A program made the position numbers and the translations under genes. From CAIKMD01 sp963702925 (lineage in GTDB: Bacteria > Pseudomonadota > Alphaproteobacteria > ATCC43930 > CGMCC-115725), in assembly GCA_963702925.1 (NCBI GenBank), contig OY969771.1, positions 744,001 through 808,000 of the forward strand: a stretch of DNA of 64,000 nt, written 5' to 3'. The first letter of the stretch is position 1; every line of letters begins with the position of its first letter. Of the stretch, positions 16,569 to 24,741 are shown piece by piece. The notes beneath the pieces are model-generated. The model ran no database searches. It had not been told where the DNA came from and saw only the letters and a program-made list of their open reading frames with translations.

Positions 16569-17009
16569 ATGAAGGCGCTCGCCCTTGCCGGGCTGCTCCT
16601 GGGTTTTCTGTGCGTTGCCGCCAACGCCCAGGAAACCGAGATCGGCATGGTCAAGACCGCCAAGGGCAAAGCCTATATTTTGGGCGCAAGCGGACGCGCC
16701 GACGCGGGCATCGGCACGGTGGTTCGCCGCAACGACATGCTCGAAACCGGCGACGATGGCGCGCTCGGCGTGACCTTCATCGACAACACGACAATTTCGC
16801 TCGGGCCAAAATCGCAGATCACCCTGACGTCCTACGTGTTCGAGCCGCGCAGCGGAAAATTCGCCTTCGTCGCCGACATGACGCGCGGCACGCTGATGTT
16901 CATCAGCGGCCTCATCACCAAACTCTCGCCCGACGCCGTGTCGCTCCACACGCCGGTCGGAACGCTCGGCGTGCGCGGCACGCGTTTCCTGGTGGATCTC
17001 GGCCAATGA
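16569..17009 (+). CDS. Secreted FecR-domain protein
   Basis: The start at 16569 gives a clean signal peptide (MKALALAGLLLGFLCVAANA, cleaved before Q-E), while the frame's earlier ATG at 16524 would not. The 146-residue protein has a FecR-like domain over most of its length: GMVKTAKGKAYI, the VRRNDMLETGDDGALGVTFIDNT core (part: NDMLETGDDGALGVTF) and VSLHTPVGTLGVRGTRFLV. It lacks the N-terminal anti-sigma region and membrane anchor of true FecR regulators, so it is a periplasmic sensor- or scaffold-like domain rather than an anti-sigma factor. It overlaps the OmpA-lipoprotein gene by four bases, so the two are translationally coupled and likely act together at the envelope. Confidence 0.85.
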   Translation: MKALALAGLLLGFLCVAANAQETEIGMVKTAKGKAYILGASGRADAGIGTVVRRNDMLETGDDGALGVTFIDNTTISLGPKSQITLTSYVFEPRSGKFAFVADMTRGTLMFISGLITKLSPDAVSLHTPVGTLGVRGTRFLVDLGQ

Positions 17010-17590
17010 CGATGGCCCGCGCCTTCATTGTCGTGATAGCGCTCGCCGCGCTGAGCGCCTGCTCGCAAGGCCGGATCGTGCTGCTCGATAGCGGCAAGCC
17101 GAGCGCGGTGACGATCCGAAACGACTCAGGCGTGACCGAGCTGACCCAGCCCGGCCAAGCGGTGGATGTGGCCGGCCGCTCGGGCACGCCCAAACCGATC
17201 GTGCTGAGCCAGGCCAACATCCAGCAGGAATGGGGCGACGCGATCGCCTATCACCCGCCGGCGCCGGTCGTATCGCTGATCTATTTCGTGCTCGACACCA
17301 CGGAATTGACCGCCGCGTCACGCACCGAGCTGCCCAAGATCCTATCCGTCATCAAGCAGCGACCAGCGCCCGAGGTCGCGGTGGTCGGCTATACCGATCG
17401 CTCGGGCGATACCGACTATAATTACCAGCTCGGCCTGCGCCGCGCCGAGGCGGTGCGCAGCGCGATCGAGACGATCGGCGTGGCGCACTCGGCCATCACC
17501 GTCGATTCCTATGGCGCGGCCAATCCCCTGGTCGAGACCAAGGCGCCTTACGAACCGCGCAACCGCCGGGTCGAAATCACGGTCCGTTAA
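17006..17590 (+). CDS. OmpA-family lipoprotein
   Basis: The 194-residue product begins MTMARAFIVVIALAALSAC, a lipoprotein signal with Cys19. After a linker rich in Thr/Val (about 30-85), residues 90-194 form an OmpA_C-like peptidoglycan-binding domain: IYFVLDTTELTAASRTELPKI, VAVVGYTDRSGDTDYNYQLGLRRAEAV (part: GYTDRSGDTDYNYQLGLRRA) and EPRNRRVEI. The key Asp of the TDRSG loop and the Arg of RR(V)E(I) are present. It would tether the outer membrane or a FecR-domain partner to peptidoglycan. The ATG overlaps the stop of the FecR gene. Confidence 0.9.
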   Translation: MTMARAFIVVIALAALSACSQGRIVLLDSGKPSAVTIRNDSGVTELTQPGQAVDVAGRSGTPKPIVLSQANIQQEWGDAIAYHPPAPVVSLIYFVLDTTELTAASRTELPKILSVIKQRPAPEVAVVGYTDRSGDTDYNYQLGLRRAEAVRSAIETIGVAHSAITVDSYGAANPLVETKAPYEPRNRRVEITVR

Positions 17591-17662
17591 GCTTCCGCCG
17601 GATGACGGAGCCGGTGCGCCGCTGCTATACAGCACGCTGCACGCCCCGAAGGAGAAATGTGC

Positions 17663-18499
17663 GTGGCTGACGAAGCAGGTATGTCGCTCCGGTTTTGGGG
17701 CGTGCGCGGGAGCATCGCGAGCCCCGGCGCCGACACCTCGCGTTACGGCGCCAACACGGCCTGTGTCGAAATTCGCTGCGGCGACCAGCTGCTGATTTGC
17801 GACGCGGGCACGGGCTTGCGCCCGCTCGGCCAGGCCTTGATGGCGGAAGGAAAGCTGGTCGATGCCGAGCTGCTGTGCAGCCATACGCATCTCGACCATA
17901 TTTGCGGCTTTCCATTCTTCGCGCCGAGCCATGTCGCCGGCAATCGCCTGCGGGTTTGGGCCGGCCACGCCGCCGCGCAAGGCGATATACGGTCGGTCTT
18001 TCGCATGACCCTCACCCCCCCGCTTTTTCCCGATATGATGGATTCCTTCGCCGCCGCCATCGAGTTCAAGAATTTCGCCGGCGGCGACGTCTTGACGCCT
18101 CGCCCCGGCATCGTGATCCGAACCGGCGCGCTCAACCACCCGGGCGGCGCGACCGGCTACCGCATCGAATGGAACGGCAAGGTTGCCGCCTATATCACCG
18201 ATACCGAGCACCGCCCCGAAGGGCTCGATCCCGCCGTATTGGCGCTGGCCGATCGCGCCGATGCCATGATCTACGACGCCAATTACACCGACGAGGACTA
18301 TCCGGCGCATGAAGGATGGGGCCATTCCACCTGGCAGGAAGCGGTGAGGCTGGCCAAACGCGCTTCGGTCAAGACCTTGGCGCTGTTCCATCACGATCCG
18401 GCGCGCAACGACACCATGCTCGACGGCATCGCTGCCGAGGCCGCGCGCGCCTATCCCGGCACGATCGTGGCGCGCGAAGGCCTAACGCTTACCCTTTAA
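17663..18499 (+). CDS. Metallo-beta-lactamase-fold hydrolase
   Basis: The motif CSHTHLDHICGF holds the HxHxDH zinc site, and later H/D ligands are seen in LNHPGGATGY, ITDTEH and LFHHDP. The protein opens with MSLRFWGVRGSIASPG, typical of the RNase Z-like/phosphoribosyl-phosphodiesterase-like MBL subfamily. GTG 17663 lies eight bases after GGAG and is preferred; ATG at 17657 is in frame but only two bases from the site. The product has 278 residues from 17663. It may hydrolyse a phosphodiester or cyclic nucleotide. A cyclic-nucleotide-domain channel is the next gene, so a role in cyclic nucleotide turnover is possible, but that is inference. Confidence 0.85.
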   Translation: MADEAGMSLRFWGVRGSIASPGADTSRYGANTACVEIRCGDQLLICDAGTGLRPLGQALMAEGKLVDAELLCSHTHLDHICGFPFFAPSHVAGNRLRVWAGHAAAQGDIRSVFRMTLTPPLFPDMMDSFAAAIEFKNFAGGDVLTPRPGIVIRTGALNHPGGATGYRIEWNGKVAAYITDTEHRPEGLDPAVLALADRADAMIYDANYTDEDYPAHEGWGHSTWQEAVRLAKRASVKTLALFHHDPARNDTMLDGIAAEAARAYPGTIVAREGLTLTL

Positions 18500-18626
18500 A
18501 GGCAACCGCCATTGCGATCTTTGCCGCGGACGGCCGGTTCCCGCTAACGCGCTCGCCTTCCCGCGCGCTTTTTGGCCATAATGGCGCGCCGCGCTTCTCA
18601 GCGCGGCCGCTTCGCAGGGGAATGAA

Positions 18627-20060
18627 GTGCGCCTCGGGGTACCACTGATCTGCTTCGTGGTGGTGATCGGCCTGTCCTGGGCCGTCGATCACAACGTGGC
18701 AGGAATCATGTCGGCCTTGCCCGCCGAAGCAGCACCCTCGATCAAAATCTTCGTGGGGGTCGCGACCTGGCTGGCGGCCGCGTGGGTTGCCGCCGCCGTT
18801 TTCGGCATGTTGGTGCTCCAAGCTACCCGTCGGCGCGGCGCCGAAAACAAGCTGCCCAAGCTCCTGATCGATGTCGGCAATATCGTCATCTTCTTTTGCG
18901 TCGGTTTAATCATTGTCTCTCAGGTCTTCGGCAAGCCGCTCGGTGGCCTCCTCGCCACCTCGGGCGTTCTGGCGGCTTTGATCGGCTTTTCGGTCCAGAA
19001 GACGATCGGCGACATGGTCGCCGGGGTCGGCCTCAACCTCGAGCAGACCATCAAGCTCGGCGATTGGATCGAGGCCATACCCGGCACGATCGGCAAGGTG
19101 ATCGAAATCACCTGGCGTACGACGCATCTCGAGACGCGCGACGGACGTCTCGTCGTGCTGCCCAACAGCATGTTGAACACCGGCCATTTCACCAACCTCA
19201 ACGCGCCGCAGCGCTATCTTCGTGTGACACGCACCGTGGCGATCGACTATGACGTGCCTGCCGAACGCGTCATCCGCATCCTTCAAGCCGCGATGGAGGC
19301 AACCGACGGCGTGCGATCTCAGCCCGAGCCGGTCGTCTATGTCGACGCCTATGGCGACAACGGCATCATCTACAGCATGAACTACTGGGTCGCGGATTAT
19401 CCCGAAACCTTTACCGTGACCCGCGAGCTTCTCGTCAATGCGCTGAAATTCCTGGACCAAGCGGGCATCTCGCCGGTTTATCCCAAGGCCGACGTGACCC
19501 TGCTCGAAGCCAAGCAGCGCCGCATCGAGCGCCATATCGACGTCGCTTCCATCCTCGCGCGCACGCCGTTCTTCGAGCCCTTTGAAACCGAGGCACTGCA
19601 GCTTATCGAGCAAGGCAGCCGGCTGCGGGAATTTCCGCCGCGCGCGGTTGTCGTCAAAGAAGGCGACCCCGGCAGCTCGCTCTTCGTCGTGGTGGCGGGT
19701 GTGCTCGACGTGTCGAAGCAGGTTCCGGGCAAGCCGGATCGGCGCGTCGGGCGACTGGTGGCCGGAGATTTGTTCGGGGAAATGTCGCTCCTTACCGGCG
19801 CGAGCCGCAGCGCGACCATCACCGCGGCAACCCACTCGACCTTGATCGAGATCGACAAACAGCAGATCGAGCCGATTTTGGTCAGCCATCCCGAAGCGAT
19901 CACGCGGCTTGGCCAGATGGTCAGCGAGCGCGAGGCCGCGAATGAAAGCATCTTGGCGCTGTGGCCCGAAGAGCGTCAGGAAATCGCGCGGCTCGGCGTC
20001 GCCGCTTTCGTGCGCGCGAAGATCACGCAATTCTTCATCCGCACGACGACCAACGAATGA
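18627..20060 (+). CDS. MscS-like channel with C-terminal cyclic-nucleotide-binding domain (bCNG type)
   Basis: The 477-residue protein has about three or four N-terminal membrane helices, then the MscS pore helix and beta domain (GVLAALIGFSVQKTIGDMVAG, IKLGDWIEAI, VVLPNSMLNTGHFTN) up to about residue 285. A cyclic-nucleotide-binding domain follows at about 310-430, with the phosphate-binding cassette FGEMSLLTGASRSATI that keeps the Glu and Arg needed for ligand binding. This is the bCNG architecture, in which cyclic nucleotides rather than only membrane tension are thought to gate the channel. GTG 18627 follows a GGGGAATGAA site. The gene is convergent with the Mur-ligase-like gene. Confidence 0.92.
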   Translation: MRLGVPLICFVVVIGLSWAVDHNVAGIMSALPAEAAPSIKIFVGVATWLAAAWVAAAVFGMLVLQATRRRGAENKLPKLLIDVGNIVIFFCVGLIIVSQVFGKPLGGLLATSGVLAALIGFSVQKTIGDMVAGVGLNLEQTIKLGDWIEAIPGTIGKVIEITWRTTHLETRDGRLVVLPNSMLNTGHFTNLNAPQRYLRVTRTVAIDYDVPAERVIRILQAAMEATDGVRSQPEPVVYVDAYGDNGIIYSMNYWVADYPETFTVTRELLVNALKFLDQAGISPVYPKADVTLLEAKQRRIERHIDVASILARTPFFEPFETEALQLIEQGSRLREFPPRAVVVKEGDPGSSLFVVVAGVLDVSKQVPGKPDRRVGRLVAGDLFGEMSLLTGASRSATITAATHSTLIEIDKQQIEPILVSHPEAITRLGQMVSEREAANESILALWPEERQEIARLGVAAFVRAKITQFFIRTTTNE

Positions 20061-20063
20061 GCC

Positions 20064-20080
20064 GCTGCCGCGCCGGCAGC
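20064..20080. terminator. Hairpin between convergent genes
   Basis: GCTGCCG-CGC-CGGCAGC forms a perfect seven-base stem in the 24-base gap between the convergent channel and Mur-ligase genes. No T-run follows on either strand, so it may act as a weak two-way terminator or 3' end stabiliser. Confidence 0.35.
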
Positions 20081-20084
20081 AAGA

Positions 20085-21680
20085 CTAGAATTTCAAGCGG
20101 CGCTCATAGAGATCGGGCAGATCGTTTTCGAGCAGCACCACATCGTCGGCTTTGCGGTTGGCGGCGATCCATTTGTCGGCATCGGCGATCGTTGCGCAGC
20201 GCACGATCGTCGCACCGGGCGCCTGCGCGGCATAGGCGGCGATGAAGGCCTCGATCCGTTCCGGCACGATCGCAAGCATGACATCGGCGTATTTCGCGGC
20301 CAGCGCGCCAATCCGGCGGTGCTCGGCGTCGTGCTCGGCGCCCAGCTCCACCATGCCCGGGGTGACGAGGATGCGCCGTCCCTGCCCGACCCGGAACATG
20401 TCCAGAATCTCGAGCGCGGCGGCGAAGCCGAGCGGGTTCGAATTATAGGCATCGTCGATCAGGGTGGTGCCGTCGGCCTGGCGCTTCACTTCGAGGCGGT
20501 GCGCGATTTGCGGCACGCTGCGCAAGCCTGCGATGATGTCGTCCGGCATCATGCCCAAGACGCAAGCCGCGGCAAAAGCGAGCGCGATGTTGCGCGCATG
20601 GTGCGCGCCGAACAAAGGCGCGGCGAGGTCGTAACCCTGCCCTTGCCAGGTGATCCTCATGGCGAGCCCCGATGTCGTCTGGCGCACCGAATTGATCGCG
20701 AGCTGCGCGCCGTCCTCGCCGCAAGCGATTACGGCGCCGGGATGCGCGTCGGCGAAGGCCTTGGCGGCGGCGAAAGCTAGCACGTCGGACGCGACCACAA
20801 CCTGGCCGCCATTGCGGCAAGACGCCTCGGCCAATTCGAATTTCGCTTGGACGACATTGTCGAGCGACTTGAAGCGCTCGTAATGCGCCTTGCCGATGGC
20901 CGTGATGATGCCGAGACGCGGCGGCGCGAGATCGCACAGCGCCTGGACCGAGCCCGGGCCGTACGCGCCCATCTCGACGATGAAATATTTATGCCGCGCG
21001 TTCAAATTCTCGCGGATGACGCGCGAGATACCCATCGCGGTGTTGACGCTGCCGGGCGTGATCAAGCTGGTCGCGCGCATTTCGAGAATATGGCCGAGGA
21101 TGTGCTTGACCGAGGTCTTGCCATAGGAGCCGGTGATGCCGATGACGGTCGGGTTCAGCCGGCCGAGCTTCTCATGCGCTTCGTTCCAGAAGCGCGCTTG
21201 CGTGCGGCGCTCGGCGGGCGCCAAAAACAGATTGCTCGCGATCAAGGCGAATGGCGCGGCTTGCACGGCGAGGATCAACCAGAGCGCAAGCGACGACAAG
21301 GCTAAGATCGCGGCCGCGACAAGGAGCAGCGCAGCCAGCGCAAGCCCATAGATCCGTTTGGCGCGCGCCGTCATGACGAGCTTCTTCTTCGCGGCGCGGC
21401 GCGGATCGGTTTCGAAGATCGCGGCGATCGCGAAAGCGGCCGCGGCCAGGAACTCGACGATCCAGAGCTCGCTGTCAGACGGGAGGAGATAAATTTGCGC
21501 GATGCCGATCAGCAGCAGCGCGACCGAGACCCGGCGGTCGACCGCGCCGGTCGAGGCCAGAAAATGCGCGAAGCGGCCATTGTCGTATTCATCCTGCTGA
21601 AAGACGTGCAGATAGGACAGCAGCCGGCGCGCGCCGAAAGCGGCAAAGCAAAGAAAGACAAGAACGGCGACTAGCCACAT
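20085..21680 (-). CDS. Membrane-anchored Mur-ligase-like ATP-dependent peptide ligase (MurF-related)
   Basis: The 531-residue protein has about five hydrophobic helices within residues 1-150 in place of the UDP-sugar-binding domain of MurF. The ligase core follows: P-loop GITGSYGKTS (181-190), the GSVNTAMGISRVIRENL segment, the carbamate/metal region FIVEMGAYGPGSV, HHARNIALAFAAA and the C-terminal domain motif DDAYNSNP. MurF adds D-Ala-D-Ala to UDP-MurNAc-tripeptide, but the membrane domain suggests a lipid- or membrane-linked acceptor. The start overlaps the upstream hydrolase gene by ten bases. An ATP-grasp Ddl-like ligase is encoded divergently next to the hydrolase, so the three genes look like a small cell-envelope peptide pathway. 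Confidence 0.82.
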   Translation of the reverse strand: MWLVAVLVFLCFAAFGARRLLSYLHVFQQDEYDNGRFAHFLASTGAVDRRVSVALLLIGIAQIYLLPSDSELWIVEFLAAAAFAIAAIFETDPRRAAKKKLVMTARAKRIYGLALAALLLVAAAILALSSLALWLILAVQAAPFALIASNLFLAPAERRTQARFWNEAHEKLGRLNPTVIGITGSYGKTSVKHILGHILEMRATSLITPGSVNTAMGISRVIRENLNARHKYFIVEMGAYGPGSVQALCDLAPPRLGIITAIGKAHYERFKSLDNVVQAKFELAEASCRNGGQVVVASDVLAFAAAKAFADAHPGAVIACGEDGAQLAINSVRQTTSGLAMRITWQGQGYDLAAPLFGAHHARNIALAFAAACVLGMMPDDIIAGLRSVPQIAHRLEVKRQADGTTLIDDAYNSNPLGFAAALEILDMFRVGQGRRILVTPGMVELGAEHDAEHRRIGALAAKYADVMLAIVPERIEAFIAAYAAQAPGATIVRCATIADADKWIAANRKADDVVLLENDLPDLYERRLKF

Positions 21681-22459
21681 GCGGCGATGTCTTTGATGAA
21701 CCGGTTAAGCCGGTGCAGCACTTGATGCCGCCCGCGACTCAGCACGGAAAGGTGATCATAGCCCTCCAGCACGAAAAGCTTGGCATCGGGAATCAGGGCG
21801 CGAAATTGCTCGCCGGTCGAAGGCGGGGTTTCGCGATCATTGGCGCCGTAAATCAGCGCGACCGGACAGCGTATCGAACGCGCCACGGCGGAAAAATTCT
21901 CGCCCACGACCTTGACAAAGACCGGCCGCATGGCGCCGGCGTTGCGGTAGTCGGCGCTGCCGAAACGGTCGCGCAGCGCGTCGCGCTTCGGGCCTTCGGG
22001 GGTCACGCGGCGCAGCATGCGGTAAAGCGCGGTGCGGCCGCGAAAGCGCAGATTTTCGCGGAAGGAACGCTGGCGCGGCACGCCCGCGGCGGCGACCAGA
22101 AACAAGCCTTTGAGGAGGCCCGGATGGCGCGCGGCAACTTGCAGCCCGACCCGGCAACCGAAAGAATGGCCGATCCAGATGCGATCGGCCTTCGGCAAGG
22201 TGGCGAGCCATTCCGCTGCGGCATCGGCATATTCCGCCGTGCCCCAATCACCCGGCGGCGGCGGCGATTTCCCGAAGCCGGGAAAATCCACCAAATTGCT
22301 GGGCGCGAAACGCTGCATCACCTGCGCCAAAGGCAAGAGCAACTCGTGGGTTTGGCCCCAGCCATGCGCCCAAATCAGCTCGACCGGGGTCGATGGGGAA
22401 AGGCCCTCGAGACGATAAACCGCGAAGCGCGCACCCTGCGCCTGAACGAACGCGGTCAT
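21671..22459 (-). CDS. Alpha/beta-fold hydrolase
   Basis: The 262-residue enzyme has the nucleophile elbow GHSFGC with Ser99, an oxyanion-hole HGWGQ segment near residue 32, a likely acid in YGANDRE and a late His in GYDHLS. No signal peptide is seen, so it acts in the cytoplasm. The family includes esterases, lipases and peptidases. The gene overlaps the Mur-ligase-like gene by ten bases and is divergent from the Ddl-like gene across 122 bases. A role in editing or releasing the product of the two ligases is possible, but this is based on position alone. Confidence 0.88.
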   Translation of the reverse strand: MTAFVQAQGARFAVYRLEGLSPSTPVELIWAHGWGQTHELLLPLAQVMQRFAPSNLVDFPGFGKSPPPPGDWGTAEYADAAAEWLATLPKADRIWIGHSFGCRVGLQVAARHPGLLKGLFLVAAAGVPRQRSFRENLRFRGRTALYRMLRRVTPEGPKRDALRDRFGSADYRNAGAMRPVFVKVVGENFSAVARSIRCPVALIYGANDRETPPSTGEQFRALIPDAKLFVLEGYDHLSVLSRGRHQVLHRLNRFIKDIAACG

Positions 22460-22581
22460 CCGCGCGCCTTGGCAGCGAGCAAATGATTGCGAAACCGGAT
22501 GGGACGATTTACCAAAGACGCCATGAGCGAGACGGACCTGCGCGCTTCCCCGCCCCTAAATAGCCCGACTGTGGAACAAAT

Positions 22582-23781
22582 ATGAAGAGGCGCATCGCGG
22601 TTTTTTTTGGCGGGCGTTCGCCGGAGCACGATATCAGCGTAATTACCGCGCTGCAGGCGCTCGACGCGATCGACCAGGAAGCGTTCACGGTCCTTCCGGT
22701 CTACATCACAACTCGGGGCGAGTGGCTGACGGGCGCGCCGCTGTCCGAGCGCAAGAACTATCTCCCCAGCGCGGCTTTGCGTGCCGAGCTCACCGAGGTG
22801 ACGCTCGACGTGACCGCGGGACGCGGTCACGGCAGGCTGCTGACGCGCCACGGCGATCATTTCTCGCGCGCCCAAGCGATCGAATTCGACGTCGCGCTGC
22901 TCGCTTTCCACGGCCAATTCGGCGAGGACGGCGCGATCCAGGGCCTCTTCGAGCTTGCCAACATCCCCTATACCGGCATGCGGCCGCTGGCTTCGTCCGT
23001 GCTGATGGACAAGGTGTTCACCAAGCGCGCGCTGTCCGGGCTCGGCATTCCGCTTCTGCCTTATGCGGTGATCGAGCGGCCGGCGGAAGGGCTCTTGCCC
23101 GATCGCAGCGCGGTGGAGCACGCCTTGGGCAACATGGTTCCGCCCTGGTGCGTCAAGCCGGTGCATCTCGGCAGCAGCATCGGCGTGGCGCTTGCGCGCT
23201 CGGTCGACGATTTGCGCGCCGCGCTGCCGCCGATCTTCCGGCTCGACAGCCAGGCGATCGTCGAGCCGCTGGTGACCAACCTGGCCGAATACAACATCGC
23301 CGTGACCGGCACCGGCGGCACCGTCCGCACCTCGGCGATCGAGCGCCCGAAAAGCTCGCAGGAATTGCTCGATTTCCGCCAGAAATACCTTTCCAGCACA
23401 CCCGGTCAGCAAGGCTTGAAGACGCTGGGCGAATCGAGCGAGGGCATGCTGTCGCTCACCCGCGACATCAATCCGGTGCTCGATCCGGCGATGGAGCAAC
23501 GGCTGCGAGGCTGGGCAAGCGAGGCGTTCCGCGCGCTCAACGGCACCGGCGCGCCGCGCATCGACTTCATGCGCAACGAGAGCACGGGCGAGATCTGGCT
23601 CAACGAGATCAATGCCTGCCCCGGCTCCTTCGGCTACTTCCTGTGGCAAGCGGCGCCCGAGCCCGTGCTGTTCACCGAGTTCTTGACGAGTCTCATCGAT
23701 GAAGCCGTGACGCTGCACCGGCGGCAACAGCTTCCCGACGATCCGACGCCGCAAGACGCGCGCATTCTGCGGCGGCCGTAA
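22582..23781 (+). CDS. D-Ala-D-Ala ligase-like ATP-grasp protein
   Basis: The 399-residue protein begins MKRRIAVFFGGRSPEHDISVITA, the classic Ddl N-terminal motif. It continues with FHGQFGEDGAIQGLFELANIPYTG (part: GEDGAIQGLFE), the ATP-grasp lid region KPVHLGSSIGV and a metal-binding WLNEINACPGSFGYF near the C-terminus. True Ddl enzymes have EVNTxPGxT at the last place. Here NEINACPGSF and a long insertion after the N-terminal domain (about residues 45-85) mark a divergent branch. It may join something other than two D-alanines. It lies divergent to the hydrolase/Mur-ligase pair. No strong ribosome-binding site precedes ATG 22582. Confidence 0.8.
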   Translation: MKRRIAVFFGGRSPEHDISVITALQALDAIDQEAFTVLPVYITTRGEWLTGAPLSERKNYLPSAALRAELTEVTLDVTAGRGHGRLLTRHGDHFSRAQAIEFDVALLAFHGQFGEDGAIQGLFELANIPYTGMRPLASSVLMDKVFTKRALSGLGIPLLPYAVIERPAEGLLPDRSAVEHALGNMVPPWCVKPVHLGSSIGVALARSVDDLRAALPPIFRLDSQAIVEPLVTNLAEYNIAVTGTGGTVRTSAIERPKSSQELLDFRQKYLSSTPGQQGLKTLGESSEGMLSLTRDINPVLDPAMEQRLRGWASEAFRALNGTGAPRIDFMRNESTGEIWLNEINACPGSFGYFLWQAAPEPVLFTEFLTSLIDEAVTLHRRQQLPDDPTPQDARILRRP

Positions 23782-23805
23782 CCACCCGCTGGCTCGGCAA
23801 GTCTT

Positions 23806-24705
23806 CTAAGGCGTCAGCGACCTTGTCGTGTCGTCGAACAATTCCTCGACCGAAAAGCGGCGCGGAATGAGCTGCTGACGCACCGCGTAATCGATGATGA
23901 TCTCGAGCGAAGGCTTCACCGCGGCGAAGCCGAAGCGGATCGCGGCGGCTTGCTCGGTGCCTTCCGTGCCGGCGCGCTTCTGGCTTTCGACCAGCATGCG
24001 GAAGACTTCACGCACCACATCGGGCCGCGTTTGGGCAATCGACTGCCGGATCACGGCCATATGGTTGATCGGCACGCCGCCATGGATAGCGGCCCATTTG
24101 CGCGCGACGGCATCGGCATCGGGAATGAGAGTCTTGAGGCGCGGATCGGGCAAGGTGTCGCCGACGATCGCCGCGTCGAGGTCGCCGTCGAGCAGCATTT
24201 GCACCAGGTTCTTGCCCTCGGGCGCGCGCTCGACTTGAGGCGGATCGACATATTCGGCGAGATGCGGGTCTTCGAAGGTGACCCAGGTGACGCGATCGAG
24301 ATCGACGCCGTAATCATCGGCGAGAATGCCGCGCACCCAGGCGCCGGTCGTCTGGGTATAAGCGCGCACGCCGACCCGGCGCCCGGGAAGATCGCGCGGG
24401 CTCAGCACCCCGTTCTCGGCATTATAGGCGATGGTGTGGTGCTGGCCGCGCGACACGACAACGGCCGGCAACAGGACATAGGGCTTGCCGTAAACCTTAG
24501 CCTGAAGATAGGTCACGATCGCCAATTCGCTGACGTCGAAGCGCGCCTCGCGCACCACAGGCTTGAAGAACTGGTTGGCGACTTTCACATCGGCGAAGTC
24601 GAACGAGACCAAAGACGATTTGACCTCGCCCTTCTTCAAGGCGGCGGTGTTGGCATAGGGGCCGAACATCGCCTTCAAGATCACCGGAGGATTTCCATCC
24701 GTCAT
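23806..24705 (-). CDS. Substrate-binding-like protein of the 4,5-dihydroxyphthalate decarboxylase/NMT1 group
   Basis: The 299-residue protein has no signal peptide. It has a periplasmic-binding-protein-like fold pattern: ELAIVTYLQAKVYGKPYVLLP, GRRVGVRAYTQTTGAWVRGIL, LLDGDLDAAIVGD and a closing LIPRRFSVEELFDD. This is the family annotated as 4,5-dihydroxyphthalate decarboxylase, which shares the fold of ABC solute-binding proteins. ATG 24705 has a GGAG site nine bases upstream. The gene lies 36 bases after the fumarylacetoacetase-family gene on the same strand, so the two probably serve one aromatic or keto-acid breakdown step. The substrate is unknown. Confidence 0.75.
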   Translation of the reverse strand: MTDGNPPVILKAMFGPYANTAALKKGEVKSSLVSFDFADVKVANQFFKPVVREARFDVSELAIVTYLQAKVYGKPYVLLPAVVVSRGQHHTIAYNAENGVLSPRDLPGRRVGVRAYTQTTGAWVRGILADDYGVDLDRVTWVTFEDPHLAEYVDPPQVERAPEGKNLVQMLLDGDLDAAIVGDTLPDPRLKTLIPDADAVARKWAAIHGGVPINHMAVIRQSIAQTRPDVVREVFRMLVESQKRAGTEGTEQAAAIRFGFAAVKPSLEIIIDYAVRQQLIPRRFSVEELFDDTTRSLTP

Positions 24706-24741
24706 CGCATGTTTCTCCTGCTGCTCGGCCGGATCAGGCGA

